A stretch of 64,000 nt of DNA from Cladosporium sp. IMV 00045. Lineage: Eukaryota; Ascomycota; Dothideomycetes; Cladosporiales; Cladosporiaceae. The notes below the pieces were generated by a model. That model did not search any database, had not been told where the DNA came from, and saw nothing but the letters and a program-made list of their open reading frames with translations. The position numbers were made by a program, and so were the translations under genes. The DNA lies in contig MSJI02000666.1 in assembly GCA_001931905.2 (NCBI GenBank), forward strand, positions 62,001 through 126,000, given 5' to 3'. The number at the start of each line of letters is the position of its first letter. Positions within the stretch are counted from its first letter, which is position 1. This document shows positions 31,961-42,341 of this stretch, piece after piece.

Positions 31961-34434
31961 CTAAAGCACAGTCCCATACGCTCTCGATGAAGTCCACCTG
32001 CGATTGCCAATGTCAGAAAAAATCCCCAACGAGTCATCCAGATAGATATTTTGGAGAAGAAACATACACGCGAACCCGCCTATCATCCCCCGCGCTAGCG
32101 AAAACCGCAGGATCGGTCGGATGCCACGCGACAGCATTGACCGTGCCGGGCGAGTGGGCTTCGAGAGAAGCGACTTGGGCGCCGGTTTGGCGGCGCCAGA
32201 TGTACACGTGTGAGTCTATGCGAGAAGAAAGTCGCTACATGTCAGCCAATGCGTTCGTTATGGATGTTTTTAAAAGGGGGTAGATCTTGTTTAACTCACC
32301 TTCACTACCCGAGATAACGAAATTCTCACCCGCGCCACCGAAGCAAGAACGAATGACGAACTCGGCCTGATGCGCGCCTTCGTAGTGCATAACGTCCTCG
32401 CCCGTGGTGCTGTCGAGCGCCCATAACTTGCCTTTACTCTCTTCGCTGTCGTTCATATTGACAAGAAGCAAAGAGCCGTCAGCCGAGTAGTTGATACTAG
32501 TCAACTTGTCGTCCATGGGCCACTCGTCGAGTTTCTTGCGCGTCTGCAAGTCGTACGTCAGGATCCTGTTGTCGATCGTGGCGGCTGCCATGCGCGTGCC
32601 GTCGCGAGAGACGCTCACGTCCGTCACGCGGAAGCTGCTCCCGTTGTCTCGGCTGCTGTTGTCCCAGAGGGGTTCGCGCCAGGAGTGCACTTCGTAGTTG
32701 GAGGTGACGGAGGAGGAGGCTGGGCCGCTGCCGTTGCTGGAGTGGAGGGTGTAGAGGCCTAGAGGTCTGCGGGAACTCTGGGTGCCGATGACGAAGGATG
32801 TTGAGTTGGGGAGCCAGGCGGCTGCTGTTACGGGATAGTCGAAGTGGTCTGCCTTGCAGACTACGCGGCCGTCTCGCACGTCCATGACGACGAATTCGTT
32901 GTTTTGTGAGCAGCTGATCAAGTATCGATCGTCCGGGCTGAAGGCGACGTAGACGACGCCTCGGGCATCTGGTGCTGTTGCGTTGCGCTCGTGTTCTCTG
33001 AATTCGTGCACGATCTTCCATCTCTTCGTTTCATATACATTCACCACGCCGTCTTTGCCAGCAGTGGCGAGTAATGATCCGTCATGGCTGAAGTCCAGAT
33101 ACCAAACCTCATCGGTCTGATTTCTAAGCTCCGTCAAAGTTTGCAAGGGGAAGTCGTCAGGCGCGCATTCGTGATCTGTGTACAGACTAGGCGTGGCTGT
33201 TGTGTTGTGATATTGGCATCCCAGGATTTGGTGCTGCTGTACAGATGTGAACAAAGTGGCCAGTCTATGCTCTGGAATCATGACCGATGGCGATATCAAT
33301 TTTGAGACTTCGGAAAGCAGTTCGCTTCTGCTGCTTCCTTGCGCACCGTCCCAGTCGGCTTGTGCTCGGAGTGCTTCTGGTGATGGAACCATCATGAGCC
33401 TGAACTTGTGTTAGTAGACTTCGTAAATTACAGGGTGGCAAGACGTACGCAGAGAGTGTATGCACACGGCCGACATCCGTTTTCAGAGGCGTAAGTTCAT
33501 TCCGCAAGACACCCAACGCGGCTCCCAGATCTCTTTGCTCCAGCAATTCCAGATACTTCTGTTGTCGTAAGAGGAATTTCAGATATGTGATGTCCGCACC
33601 TTCAGACAATGGAAGTCCAACATGCGTCGAACCGTTCTGGCTTCCAGAAGAATGCCTGCTCTTTCGCCACGAAGGGCTTCCGGCAGTGTGTCCATTGCCT
33701 AACAACACCCCGCCATCCTGATCTGATGATTCGGTGCCGAAAAGCAACGTCTCAGCCTCCTCCCACTCACCAAGCTGCACGGCAGTCCGGAAAGCAGCAA
33801 CACTCGGTATTTCCAGTTGATATCCGCTCTCCCGCGACAGCTGCTCCGCTGCGCCCTGATATCCCAAATCCGACAGCGACTGCAGCAGTATCCGCGTGAC
33901 CTCCTCTCTGTCATGGCCATAGAACGGACTCGTATCCACAGCTACCGCACCAGCGAAGCCATTCCCGTGGAAGCCATTTGTCTCACCGTTGCTTCGCGCA
34001 GAACCATTCGTTTGCGGAGAGGACCCGTTCTGCGACGAGCCGTTGGTGGAAGTCCGGCCTCTTTGGTGGTCTTGCTGGCCGTGCTCAAGCCGCATATCGC
34101 GGGAGCTGCTGTCGCTGGGGTCCTTGGAAGCGCGCGCGCGCTTCCGGTCTTGCGGGTTGGAGGCACTGCCGGTCACGGACGTGTTGGGGTGCTCGACGGG
34201 GGACGCAGAGGAGCGCCTGCGCTTGCGAGGTCGGTCGGAGGAGTCGATGGTATCGGTTTCGTGGGTTGCTGCCCTAGCGATGGTGGGAGAGTCCGTGTCG
34301 AGGATGTGGGTGGGTGTTGATTGTGCTGTAGATTCTGATGCTGAGGGAAGATTGGGGTTGGAGAGTACGGTTGGGTCGGCGGTGGTGAGTGGAGAGGTGG
34401 TGCGTGAGATGATGTCGTCCTCCAGGACGGAGAT
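31961..34434 (-). CDS. GID7: WD40 protein of the WDR26/Gid7 type
   Basis: This is a subunit of the GID/CTLH E3 ubiquitin ligase. Exons: 34434 (or beyond)-33449, 33399-32300, 32215-32068 and 31997-31961; the coding sequence shown is about 756 residues. Introns are 33448-33400 (GTACGT..CTAAC..TTCAG), 32299-32216 (GTGAGT..GCTGAC..ATAG) and 32067-31998 (GTATGT..GCAG). After a disordered, basic N-terminus come LisH-like (VTRILLQSLSDLGYQGAAEQ) and CTLH-like (KFLLRQQKYLELLEQRDLGA) helices. Seven or so WD40 repeats follow, from EVWYLDFSHDGSLLATAGKD to the last blade, completed only by splicing (FASAGDDRRVRVWTSSRAYG). No ATG occurs in frame between the exon's upstream acceptor-like TAG (34435-34436) and residue about 110, so a small 5' exon with the start codon is probably missing from this model. 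Confidence 0.85.
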
Positions 34435-35353
34435 CTATGAGGGGTAGGATGGGGTTTGTCTGATCGTCAACTCTATAGGTAAGCCGACGACATCTGCTTC
34501 AGCGGAGAAGTTGTGTGTTGCCCGCCAGGGGAGATTTGCGTGAGGTTGGTATGACGAAAGAGTGATATAGAGGTCGATGTTGGTACTGGTACTTGGTGTT
34601 TACTGTGCCATGTACCAGACAAAGGCAGTGTTTCCGAGTGATGAGGCCAATCTGGGACGGGCTTGTCGATAGCCAGAGGGAGCAATCAGGGTGGTTCGCA
34701 GTCGGGCAAGTGGAGCAGAAGGTTGGAAGATTGTTATATTGGCTTAAAGCTTGAAGTCTTGTTGTTGTTATCCAGAGAGTCCCGACAACAGGTTGGGGCG
34801 AGAGAGTATGTGAGGTGCTAGGCGAGGCGCAGGGAAGTGGAAGCTCTCTCTGTCTCTCTCTCTCGCTCTCGACCTGCTGTTCCGATGACGCGCCTCTCTC
34901 AGCCCGAGCGGTGCCTGCTGTGTCGGGTGGTGCCTTCAAGCCACGCCCGGCGTCTGATGATCACTCCAACTAGCAATCATTGACCATTAATCAAAAGGCT
35001 TGTATTTGACGCATCCGCATTGAAGATATGAAGAATTGGACAAGTACAGTGAAAGAAATAATGGGCAACTCCCATCAAAATGCATCAGATACCGCCGGCA
35101 GTAAGATCTACACGACACTATCTCTCCCACCGCCCTCTCGGACATCAGAGTACCTCTTAGCACATCATTTAGCTACATACACTATGCCTGTCTAGTCTAG
35201 CAGAGAGACGATAAGGTCATCCACCCAGCCGAACCTGGCAAACCACCTGACCTCACCACAATCGCATCATCTCGGCTATGCAGTAGCTACACAGAACAGT
35301 CGTCTACCTTGCCCTCCTGCTGAATCACGCCAACACACTTCTCCGCATCCCCC
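34435..35353. promoter_or_regulatory. Intergenic region upstream of WDR26/GID7
   Basis: About 920 bp. It should hold the missing first exon and promoter of the WDR26/GID7 gene and the 3' UTR of the glucosidase gene. A CT-rich microsatellite lies at 34845-34870. An ATG on the minus strand at 34490-34492 follows an AAGCAG context and is one candidate start. Nothing else is recognised. Confidence 0.4.
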
Positions 35354-37453
35354 TCAATGCAAGAACCGATATGTGGAGTTGTCAGACTCATCACCCGACA
35401 CCCCAGCACCATGCTGCTCGAACCAGTTGACGAAAGTAAACATCGAAGCCTTAGGCGACCTGGTCAGATCCGTATAGTTGACATGCTGCAATCCAAAGCG
35501 TGTGGACACTCCGGAGGCCCATTCGAAATCTGCACAACCAAACATTAGCATCTGCGCAACCATGAACATCACAACACAAGGGGCAAAAGAATCCTCAAGT
35601 CAAACTCACTATCAAAAATCGCCCACCCCCAAGCCCCCGTAACATTAACCCCATCCTCCACCACCGCCGCGAGGATATTATCAAGATACCCCTGATAATA
35701 ATCCGACCTCCTCAAATCCCACAAGATCGTCTGCAAACTGTCTAGCTGGCTCTCAAACGGCTCCGCGAAACCAAACTCCGTGACCTGAATGTCCGGCACG
35801 CTGGGGAAGAGGTCCTTTGTGATTGTGCTCAAGAACTTGCGCACGCCCGTGGGAGTGTCGTACAGCCAGTTGGCGCCCGGGTCGGCGGATGGACCGGCTG
35901 GGAAGCCGTCTGGTGCGATTTGCTCGGCGCCCGCGCATTCGGGGTAGCCTGGGTGGGAGAAGTTGCTGGTGCAGTCGGTGAAGTTCTCGATGCCGTGGGC
36001 GAAGTAGGATGTGTATGGGTCGATGGCGAAGAAGTCGCAGCTGCCTGCGATCAGGGCTTTTTCGTCTTCGGTGAGCGTGGGCAGGATGCCGCCGAGGGTG
36101 TCTTTGAGGACTTGCGGATAGTCGCCGTCGTTCCACTGGTGAGTGGTCTATGTTAGTGTGATGTTCGCTGACGGCAGGCAGAGCGAACCAACACATACCG
36201 GACCGTAGTTGAACCACCCAAGCACGAAATCATAATTCCTCTGCACCGCCCCAGCATCAGCTTCGGAAGTACTGTTGGCTTCGAAGTAATTGCCGCTGTT
36301 TTTGAAAGTAATCCTTCCCCTGCCTTTGAACTCTTCATGGTACCATTTAGCAACCTTAGCATGCGCAAGAAGCGTATGATGACCACACGTAAACCGCGCC
36401 TTCACGCCCTGTGTCACATTGTTATAAAGCGGCAGGTAAGTGCCAAAAGGATAATAAGAATACTGCCAATTGCAGTACTGCGGCTCATTGATGGTCTGCT
36501 CAGAAGAAAAAAGTCAGCCACGAACCACCCCCACAAACACGCAAACCTGAACAAAACTTACAAACCACTCATCCACCAGATGATCATACCGCTGAATGAT
36601 AAAAGTCGCATAATCGAAAAAGTCATCCACAACCTGCCGATCACTCCAAGCGCCATACTCATTAAACAGCGCCAGCGGCGTATCCCAATGAAACAAGACC
36701 GGAGCGATTTTCATTCCCTGCTTCACAAGCTCAGCCATAACATCATCATAGTGCTTCACGCCTTCTTCGTTAATGGGTCCCTTCCCGAAAGGGAAGATGC
36801 GAGGCCACGAGATGGAGAAACTAAACGCCGGCACGCCCAGCGATTTCAGCCGTGCGATGTCTTGTTTGTACAGGTAGTAGTGCGACGCTACCACGTCCGC
36901 GGTCGTGTTGTCGCTGACTTGGTTCGCTACGCGGTGCGAGAGGAAGTCCCAGATCGAGGGGCCTTTGCCTTCGGCGTCTGCGGCGCCCTGGGCATGGGTG
37001 TTAGCGGCGTTCGTTGGTAAGGTTGGATTGGAGGAGAGGGATCGTTACTTCAATCTGGTAAGCCGAGGAAGCAACTCCCCAAGCAAACCCCTCCGGCAGG
37101 GAGTGAGTGCTCAGATTCGAGATGTAACTCGGTATATACGGATGGAAACCTCCAGCCACATTCGGGTAGACGGAAGGCTCGGCCGTGGGTTCGACGGTGG
37201 TTGTGACAGGCCCCGTCTCGACCGGTCCTACTTGGTTCCAGAGAAAAGCCAATCTCTCGTCTGAGAAGTCATCGTTGGCCAGAGTCGTTGAAGCGGCGGA
37301 GGCGTTGTAAGTCGTCGACGAATAGGAGGTGGAAACGCCAGTTGGGTCTGGGAAGGAAATTGACTCTGCGCTGGAATTGGATTGGGCGAGTGCGGTCCCT
37401 AGAATGAGAGATAAGGTCGTACTCAAATACTTGAGTGAAGTTGAAGACCGCAT
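35354..37453 (-). CDS. Secreted GH1 beta-glucosidase
   Basis: This is a glycoside hydrolase family 1 retaining beta-glycosidase, probably secreted. Exons: 37453-37049, 36987-36562, 36495-36199, 36135-35610 and 35529-35354 (609 residues). The four introns are 61-80 nt with GTAACG, GTAAGT, GTATGT and GTGAGT donors. The start chosen (MRSSTSLKYLSTTLSLILGT) gives a signal peptide; an earlier in-frame ATG at 37540 would bury it. After about 100 Ser/Thr-rich residues the catalytic barrel begins at LPEGFAWGVASSAYQIE. SISWPRIFPFG and the acid/base TINEP (formed across an intron) are present, as is the nucleophile Glu in VTEFGF. The aglycone-site DNFEWASGVSTRFGL is also formed across an intron. All the expected catalytic residues are therefore present. 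Possible substrates are plant or fungal wall glucosides; which one cannot be told. Confidence 0.92.
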
Positions 37454-38288
37454 CTTGTCTAGCCACACCACAAGATAATGTGGTGAATCGATCAAAAAGT
37501 CATTCAGAGCATCGAGGTACTTGGACATGTACCTCCTCAAATACCTACCTTCAGCCTCTCCACCTAACTAACAATGCACAATGCCATCATACAAGCTGTA
37601 CCTTCATGGCGTCAATCCACATCGCTAAAGAAACATATGCAGTCGTGTAGAATACGATCCGGCATCCCCGCCCAATGCTCTCATCGCAAGACGCGGGGAA
37701 GTCGTTTTGCTCACCAATGATCGATCTGACTGGTGGTTTTCGAAGGAAGAGTGTTGGGGCAACAGCGCGGAAGAAGCTAATCCGTGCAGAAGACGGTTAA
37801 ACCGCCAAAGCATGGAGCGAGCGGGGATGCATCTTGGCAATGAAACCATTTAGTTCTGAGATCTTGAGCTGTCTCAGCTGTCTTGTAGAATCCATGAATT
37901 TCTAGAATCGCTTGATCCTAAAGGATTGACGGTCCAAGACCAGAGAGCAAGACTCGATGAGGGTTCCAAGCCGGCAAGTGCTGGCTGGCTGGCTGGATGT
38001 TAGATAGCTTGTGGAGTGTCGGCCCGGTTTGTTCGATGCAATAATTGACTAGCGATCGCAAGAGAGGCTCATAGGGAAAATAATCAGTGTCGTTTCTTGG
38101 AGTACTTACGACTACAAGCTGAACTCCATGATCAACGGCTGGCAGTGGCGTGTGCATTTCCCGGCGACACTGTCATTGACGACACTTGCCACTCAAAACC
38201 ATACTATAGAAGACCTCTCCGTTAGCAATGACCTTTCCGTCCGATCAAGGGTCGACAATCACTATCAAGTCGTTCATACTTAGAGCAT
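37454..38288. other. Intergenic region upstream of the GH1 gene
   Basis: About 835 bp between two minus-strand genes, expected to carry the glucosidase promoter. A short tandem GGCT run is at 37983-37993. No coding signal is seen. Confidence 0.4.
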
Positions 38289-38977
38289 CTAAACCCTCGA
38301 ACCGCCAAAGCAATCCCAGTGTTTTGGACAGATCTTCCGACAGAAACAATAAACTACTTCCAACAACAACACCTCAATTCTCCCTAACCCCTCCATCTTC
38401 TCAACATAACTCTTCAAATCCACCGCCCAATTGCGAAAATGCCTCGCCAAATCCTGCCCATTCAACCATTTAATCACATAACCCAACACGCCCCCAAAAG
38501 CCTCCCAATGGACATACTCCGTCCTCCCATCCCCCAAATCCACCAGCTCATTGACATGCTCCGCCTGCAGCAAGTACCCCAAAAGCGGCACACCACTAGA
38601 ATCAAACCCCCAACACAGCGTCGTGACCGGGTTCGGGTCCGACTCAGAAGGAACCTTCACCTCCTCAGCGAGGAAACACATCTCGTTGCTGGACGTCGTT
38701 TGCTTCTCGCTCATTTTCACGTGGAAAGTGAATTGCGTGCCTTTCTGCATGTGCGTAGAGAGGTTTGGGCCGCTGCCGGGGTTTTGATCACAGCGCTGGG
38801 GACGAAGGTGTTCCAGTGGCGGTAGTTGGAGAGGTCGAGCAGGGCGTCGCGGACGGTGGAGGGTGGGGCGTTGATGATGCTGTGCCCGAGGACGGAGAAT
38901 TTGGGGTTAGGCACGGCGGGCGAGGCGCGTGGTGCTAGTGTTGTTGTGTCCAGGAAGGTGGCGGAGTGGGTTGACAT
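38289..38977 (-). CDS. SRPBCC/START-like domain protein, one-base frameshift
   Basis: This is a small lipid- or hydrophobe-binding-type protein of the SRPBCC superfamily, in a fungal subfamily of unknown ligand. The first frame, from the ATG at 38977, reads GHSIINAPPSTVRDALLDLS and NYRHWNTFVPSAVI. The second frame, from about 38790, reads KGTQFTFHVKM, ELVDLGDGRTEYVHWEAFGG and VLGYVIKWLNGQDLARHFRN. In relatives these are one continuous domain with about 20 residues between the two parts. The frames meet at the run CAAAACCCC (coding strand, about 38784-38792), where one base appears to be missing. A 47-nt GTGATC..GCAG intron could also join them but would delete the expected loop. The last 40 residues are not conserved-looking and may hide a further intron. 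Confidence 0.7.
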
Positions 38978-39451
38978 GGTGGGCAGGAGGGTATTTGTAC
39001 TGATTTACAATATGTACAGGTCAGGGACGGCAGTGAATATACAAGAAGAAGAATATGTAAGAATAAATCTTGAATCAAAGGAAACAATGGGGAATCAAGA
39101 ACACACTCGGCGAGGAAGAACATGTAAAATATGTATAACTGCGTTATCTGTACTGTATGCTTCTATAGTTCGCTTCGATGGTCAGCGGCTAAAGTTCACT
39201 TACCGAAAGCTCGGACCACTTCACATGCTGCCGGCAAAGCTTCCCTCCCGTGACTGCTTGCTTCAGAAGCTCAGAAACACGCTTGCTCGTCGACCTTCAT
39301 CATCATTCGCGACTGCAACTCTACCGAACATCTTCACCATACCCAACCTTCCTGAACAACTCGACCACGGCTCTTACCCACCTGCAAACCCGCCAGCCAA
39401 AAATACGACAATCAAGGAAACCGCGCCCCGGCGCACACAAACACAACAATC
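38978..39451. promoter_or_regulatory. Divergent promoter region, SRPBCC / TAF11
   Basis: About 475 bp between divergent start codons. A CA-rich, purine-poor leader precedes the TAF11 ATG (39420-39451). No other gene is seen. Confidence 0.4.
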
Positions 39452-40708
39452 ATGGCCTCACCACCACCCTCAGCAACCTCACCACCAACACCAGCATCCC
39501 TAGCCCTCCCACGCCAACGACCCGGACCCCTCGCCCTCCCAGCAGGCACGCCTAACCCGCGTCGCAAACCCTCAATCGCAAGCGCGACATCATCCTCTCA
39601 CCCGCTCCGTCAAACCTCATTCCCACCGCCCGAAGGCCGAGGAAACCGACAGAACAGCGCCCTGTACTCACCAGAAGGGAGTGCCGATATTAGCGATTCG
39701 GAAATCATGAGCGCAGTCTCCGCGTCGGCTCCTGGAAATGCTGGTGCTGGAGAGGGGAGCGGAGTGGGCAAGAAACGGAAGAGAGGCGAGAAGAGAGCGA
39801 GAGGCAGACCGCCTAAGGGTGGGCAGGGGGATGATGCGAGGAGCACGACGGGGACGCAGAAGGGTGCGCCTTCGACTACTGGCAAGGCGGATGAAGCGGA
39901 GGAGGAAGACGAGGAAGACGAGGAAGACGCCGCGGGTGGCAGAGCGCTTATGGATGAGAGTTCTGCCTTGATGGAGGAGGCGGATAGGAAGGGCAAGGAG
40001 TTTCTCCTCCACATGCCCGAGTGGCAGTTGGAGCGACACGGTACTTGGAAACGAGCGAAGCTGAAGACTAATAATGTGAAGACGCTTGTCAATCAGACTC
40101 TTAGTCAGAGTGTGCCTGCCAACGCCATCACGGTTGTCTCGGCTTATACGAAGATGTTTGCCGGTTTGATTGTGGAGGGTGCTAGGGACGTGCAAGAGGA
40201 GTGGTTGGCTACGGCGGAGAAGCGGCCGGATGGGGAGGATAATCCGGTTGCGAAGAGACTGAGGGGGGAGAAGCCTGAGCCGCCTAAGAAGCCAGAAGAA
40301 GAAAAGGCGAATGGAAACAAGGAGACGAATGGAGACAACAACGACAGCATGGACGTGGATGCGTCTGTCAAGCAAGAAAGCAGCTCTCCCTCGACAAAAA
40401 ACCAGCCAAACAGCGAGGAAACACAGGCGGACACAGGAAGCAGCGCGACAATGACCAACGGCCATGAAGATGACACACAAAAGGATGACGACGACGACGA
40501 TGAGGAAGTGGTACAGGAAGCCTCATTGGGCGTACGCAGGCAGATCGACCGCGTTGATCGCGGACCATTGCTACCAGATCACCTGCGCGAGGCGCTTCGT
40601 CGATACAAAAGGGCGCAGTACGGTGGGACAGTTGGCTTCACGGGACTCAGTTTGGTTGGAAAGGACAATGCTGCGGCGAGAATGGGGGGTAGAAAGCTGT
40701 TCAGGTAG
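39452..40708 (+). CDS. TAF11: TFIID subunit TAF11 (TAFII28-like)
   Basis: This is a histone-fold subunit of general transcription factor TFIID that pairs with TAF13. It is a single exon of 418 residues. About 190 N-terminal residues are disordered, with a basic patch (GKKRKRGEKRARGRPPKGG, AT-hook-like GRPPK). The histone fold begins at about 205: KTLVNQTLSQSVPANAITVV, then SAYTKMFAGLIVEGARDVQE. After the second helix there is a long acidic, low-complexity insert (about 255-365). The conserved C-terminal block GPLLPDHLREALRRYKRAQY follows. In yeast and animals these two conserved blocks are close together. The fold motifs make the identification secure. It is divergent from the SRPBCC gene. 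Confidence 0.92.
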   Translation: MASPPPSATSPPTPASLALPRQRPGPLALPAGTPNPRRKPSIASATSSSHPLRQTSFPPPEGRGNRQNSALYSPEGSADISDSEIMSAVSASAPGNAGAGEGSGVGKKRKRGEKRARGRPPKGGQGDDARSTTGTQKGAPSTTGKADEAEEEDEEDEEDAAGGRALMDESSALMEEADRKGKEFLLHMPEWQLERHGTWKRAKLKTNNVKTLVNQTLSQSVPANAITVVSAYTKMFAGLIVEGARDVQEEWLATAEKRPDGEDNPVAKRLRGEKPEPPKKPEEEKANGNKETNGDNNDSMDVDASVKQESSSPSTKNQPNSEETQADTGSSATMTNGHEDDTQKDDDDDDEEVVQEASLGVRRQIDRVDRGPLLPDHLREALRRYKRAQYGGTVGFTGLSLVGKDNAAARMGGRKLFR

Positions 40709-42341
40709 GCTGGCGATGTTGAGGGACCCTCTTCAAGAGCCTAAATTCTTAAGTATTGGGCAGCAATATTTGACCTATGACCTCAGTGAGGAAAATTGGC
40801 GCAACTCTCTTACCGAGCGACTCGCTCTTTCGCGTCCGGCGGTTCGAGAAGGAAGATTAAGGGCCGACTAGCTCGAGTCAGCGACGCATGTAATAAAAAC
40901 AAAAGCACAGGCTGAAGCAACAAAGGCATGCCACACCTTCTCCAAGAAATCATACATCAATTGCGTGCATGATATGATATAGAATCCAGTAGCAACCCAT
41001 ATCGCCCAAGAGCACCCCTCCAAACAACCCAGACCAAGCAGCCTGCATGACGTTCCCGCTTCATCGCCCTCCAAGCAAAAAAGCAAAGCAGTGCACGTAC
41101 AATCAAGTAGCGCAGCGCACAGATGTGACATCGGCAATATCGGTTGTTGTCAAGCGGCGCGCGCGAAAGCCATGCAAGTAAATATAGGGCAGCGAAAAGA
41201 TTCTAGGCGATGATAAGCACCGGGGGTGCAGAGAAGGAATATGATCGCTTCCAAGCGAAGTGCACAGAGCAAGACGCGGGTGATCTCATGGACAACCGGA
41301 GGCGAGCGGCAATCCTTCTACTGCGTTTTTCCAACTTTCCCCCTGCGTCGGGGCTGTGGGTACGCTTGCACGATCCATAGGCGGTATCAATGGATGGGCT
41401 TGCGAGGCTTGTCGGCTTCTAGCATGGCGGACCCTAATGGTCGAACTCGGTTTGTCCATGTTTCGTAGCCGGGAAATGCAGGGTCTGACCATGCTGTTTC
41501 TCCAGGCTTTTGGCTTGTGTTTTGGAGTGGGTCTGCCAGTGAATATTAGGAAATAGAATCTCCTTCACCGTCTTCTGCCGGCTGCGGCCGCTGAAAAGAC
41601 GGTCAAACGGCTGGCTTTCTCTGCTGGTCTTGTGACCTTGAGAAATGATCTGCTATCAGACAAACGACATTAGGGTGTGAGACAAACGATGGCAGGGACT
41701 TGGTTTGGACGATATTCTGGTTCCGGGAGGAACTCGTGGGGTTTGGATGAGCATTGCCAGTCTTTTGCGTTCGATGCGTGCGTTCGTATGAGATGATATC
41801 ACATCAAGCCATTGGCGATATTTTAAAATCGATCATACGAACAAATATCATGAGATGAAACGCAGACACGCGCACTCAAGCATGGGATCCACGCGTTGTA
41901 GCGAGATGGCGTCCAGCGGGCTCATCCGGTTGCTATGGGAGTTTGCGAATGTTTACGGGGGCTTCTTGCGCCTCGCGCTCGAGCGAGACGTGCTGTCACC
42001 GCTAAAGCGCCTTAGCGTCGACAAGAGGCCGCAGGGCATGGACCTGCAGTCGGTACTCTCTCCCAAAAGGCCAATCTCTGCATGCTATTAAGAGGAACAG
42101 ACATACTCGGCTCGCCCATCGCGCATATCCTCCGCCTTCCGTTAAATCCCCATGGACCCGCGTGTGCGACGGACTGATCGATTTGCGCCGAAGTTGTCGT
42201 TGCTGTTGCTGCTTTAACGGCGGGAAGTTATCAATACCGAGGCTTTGTTTGGAAGACAGCAGGTCGACAAGAGAAGAAGATAATATTTCTGGATAGAGTT
42301 ACAGACGGAGGAAGCACAAGAAGAAGAAGAGCGCGGACATC
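40709..42341. other. Intergenic region upstream of the kinase gene
   Basis: About 1.6 kb. The last 100 bp, with runs of AAGAAGAAGAAG before the ATG, look like a 5' leader. A minus frame at 40868-41137 is Cys-rich and hydrophobic but resembles no protein and lies in the TAF11 3' flank. Otherwise nothing is recognised. Confidence 0.4.

Noticed and set aside
39668..40480. 270-codon frame antisense to TAF11
   Set aside because: An Arg/Leu-rich shadow of a GC-biased gene; TAF11 on the other strand has clear motifs.
40868..41137. Cys-rich hydrophobic 89-codon minus frame
   Set aside because: Lies in the TAF11 3' flank with no domain, splice signal or context support.
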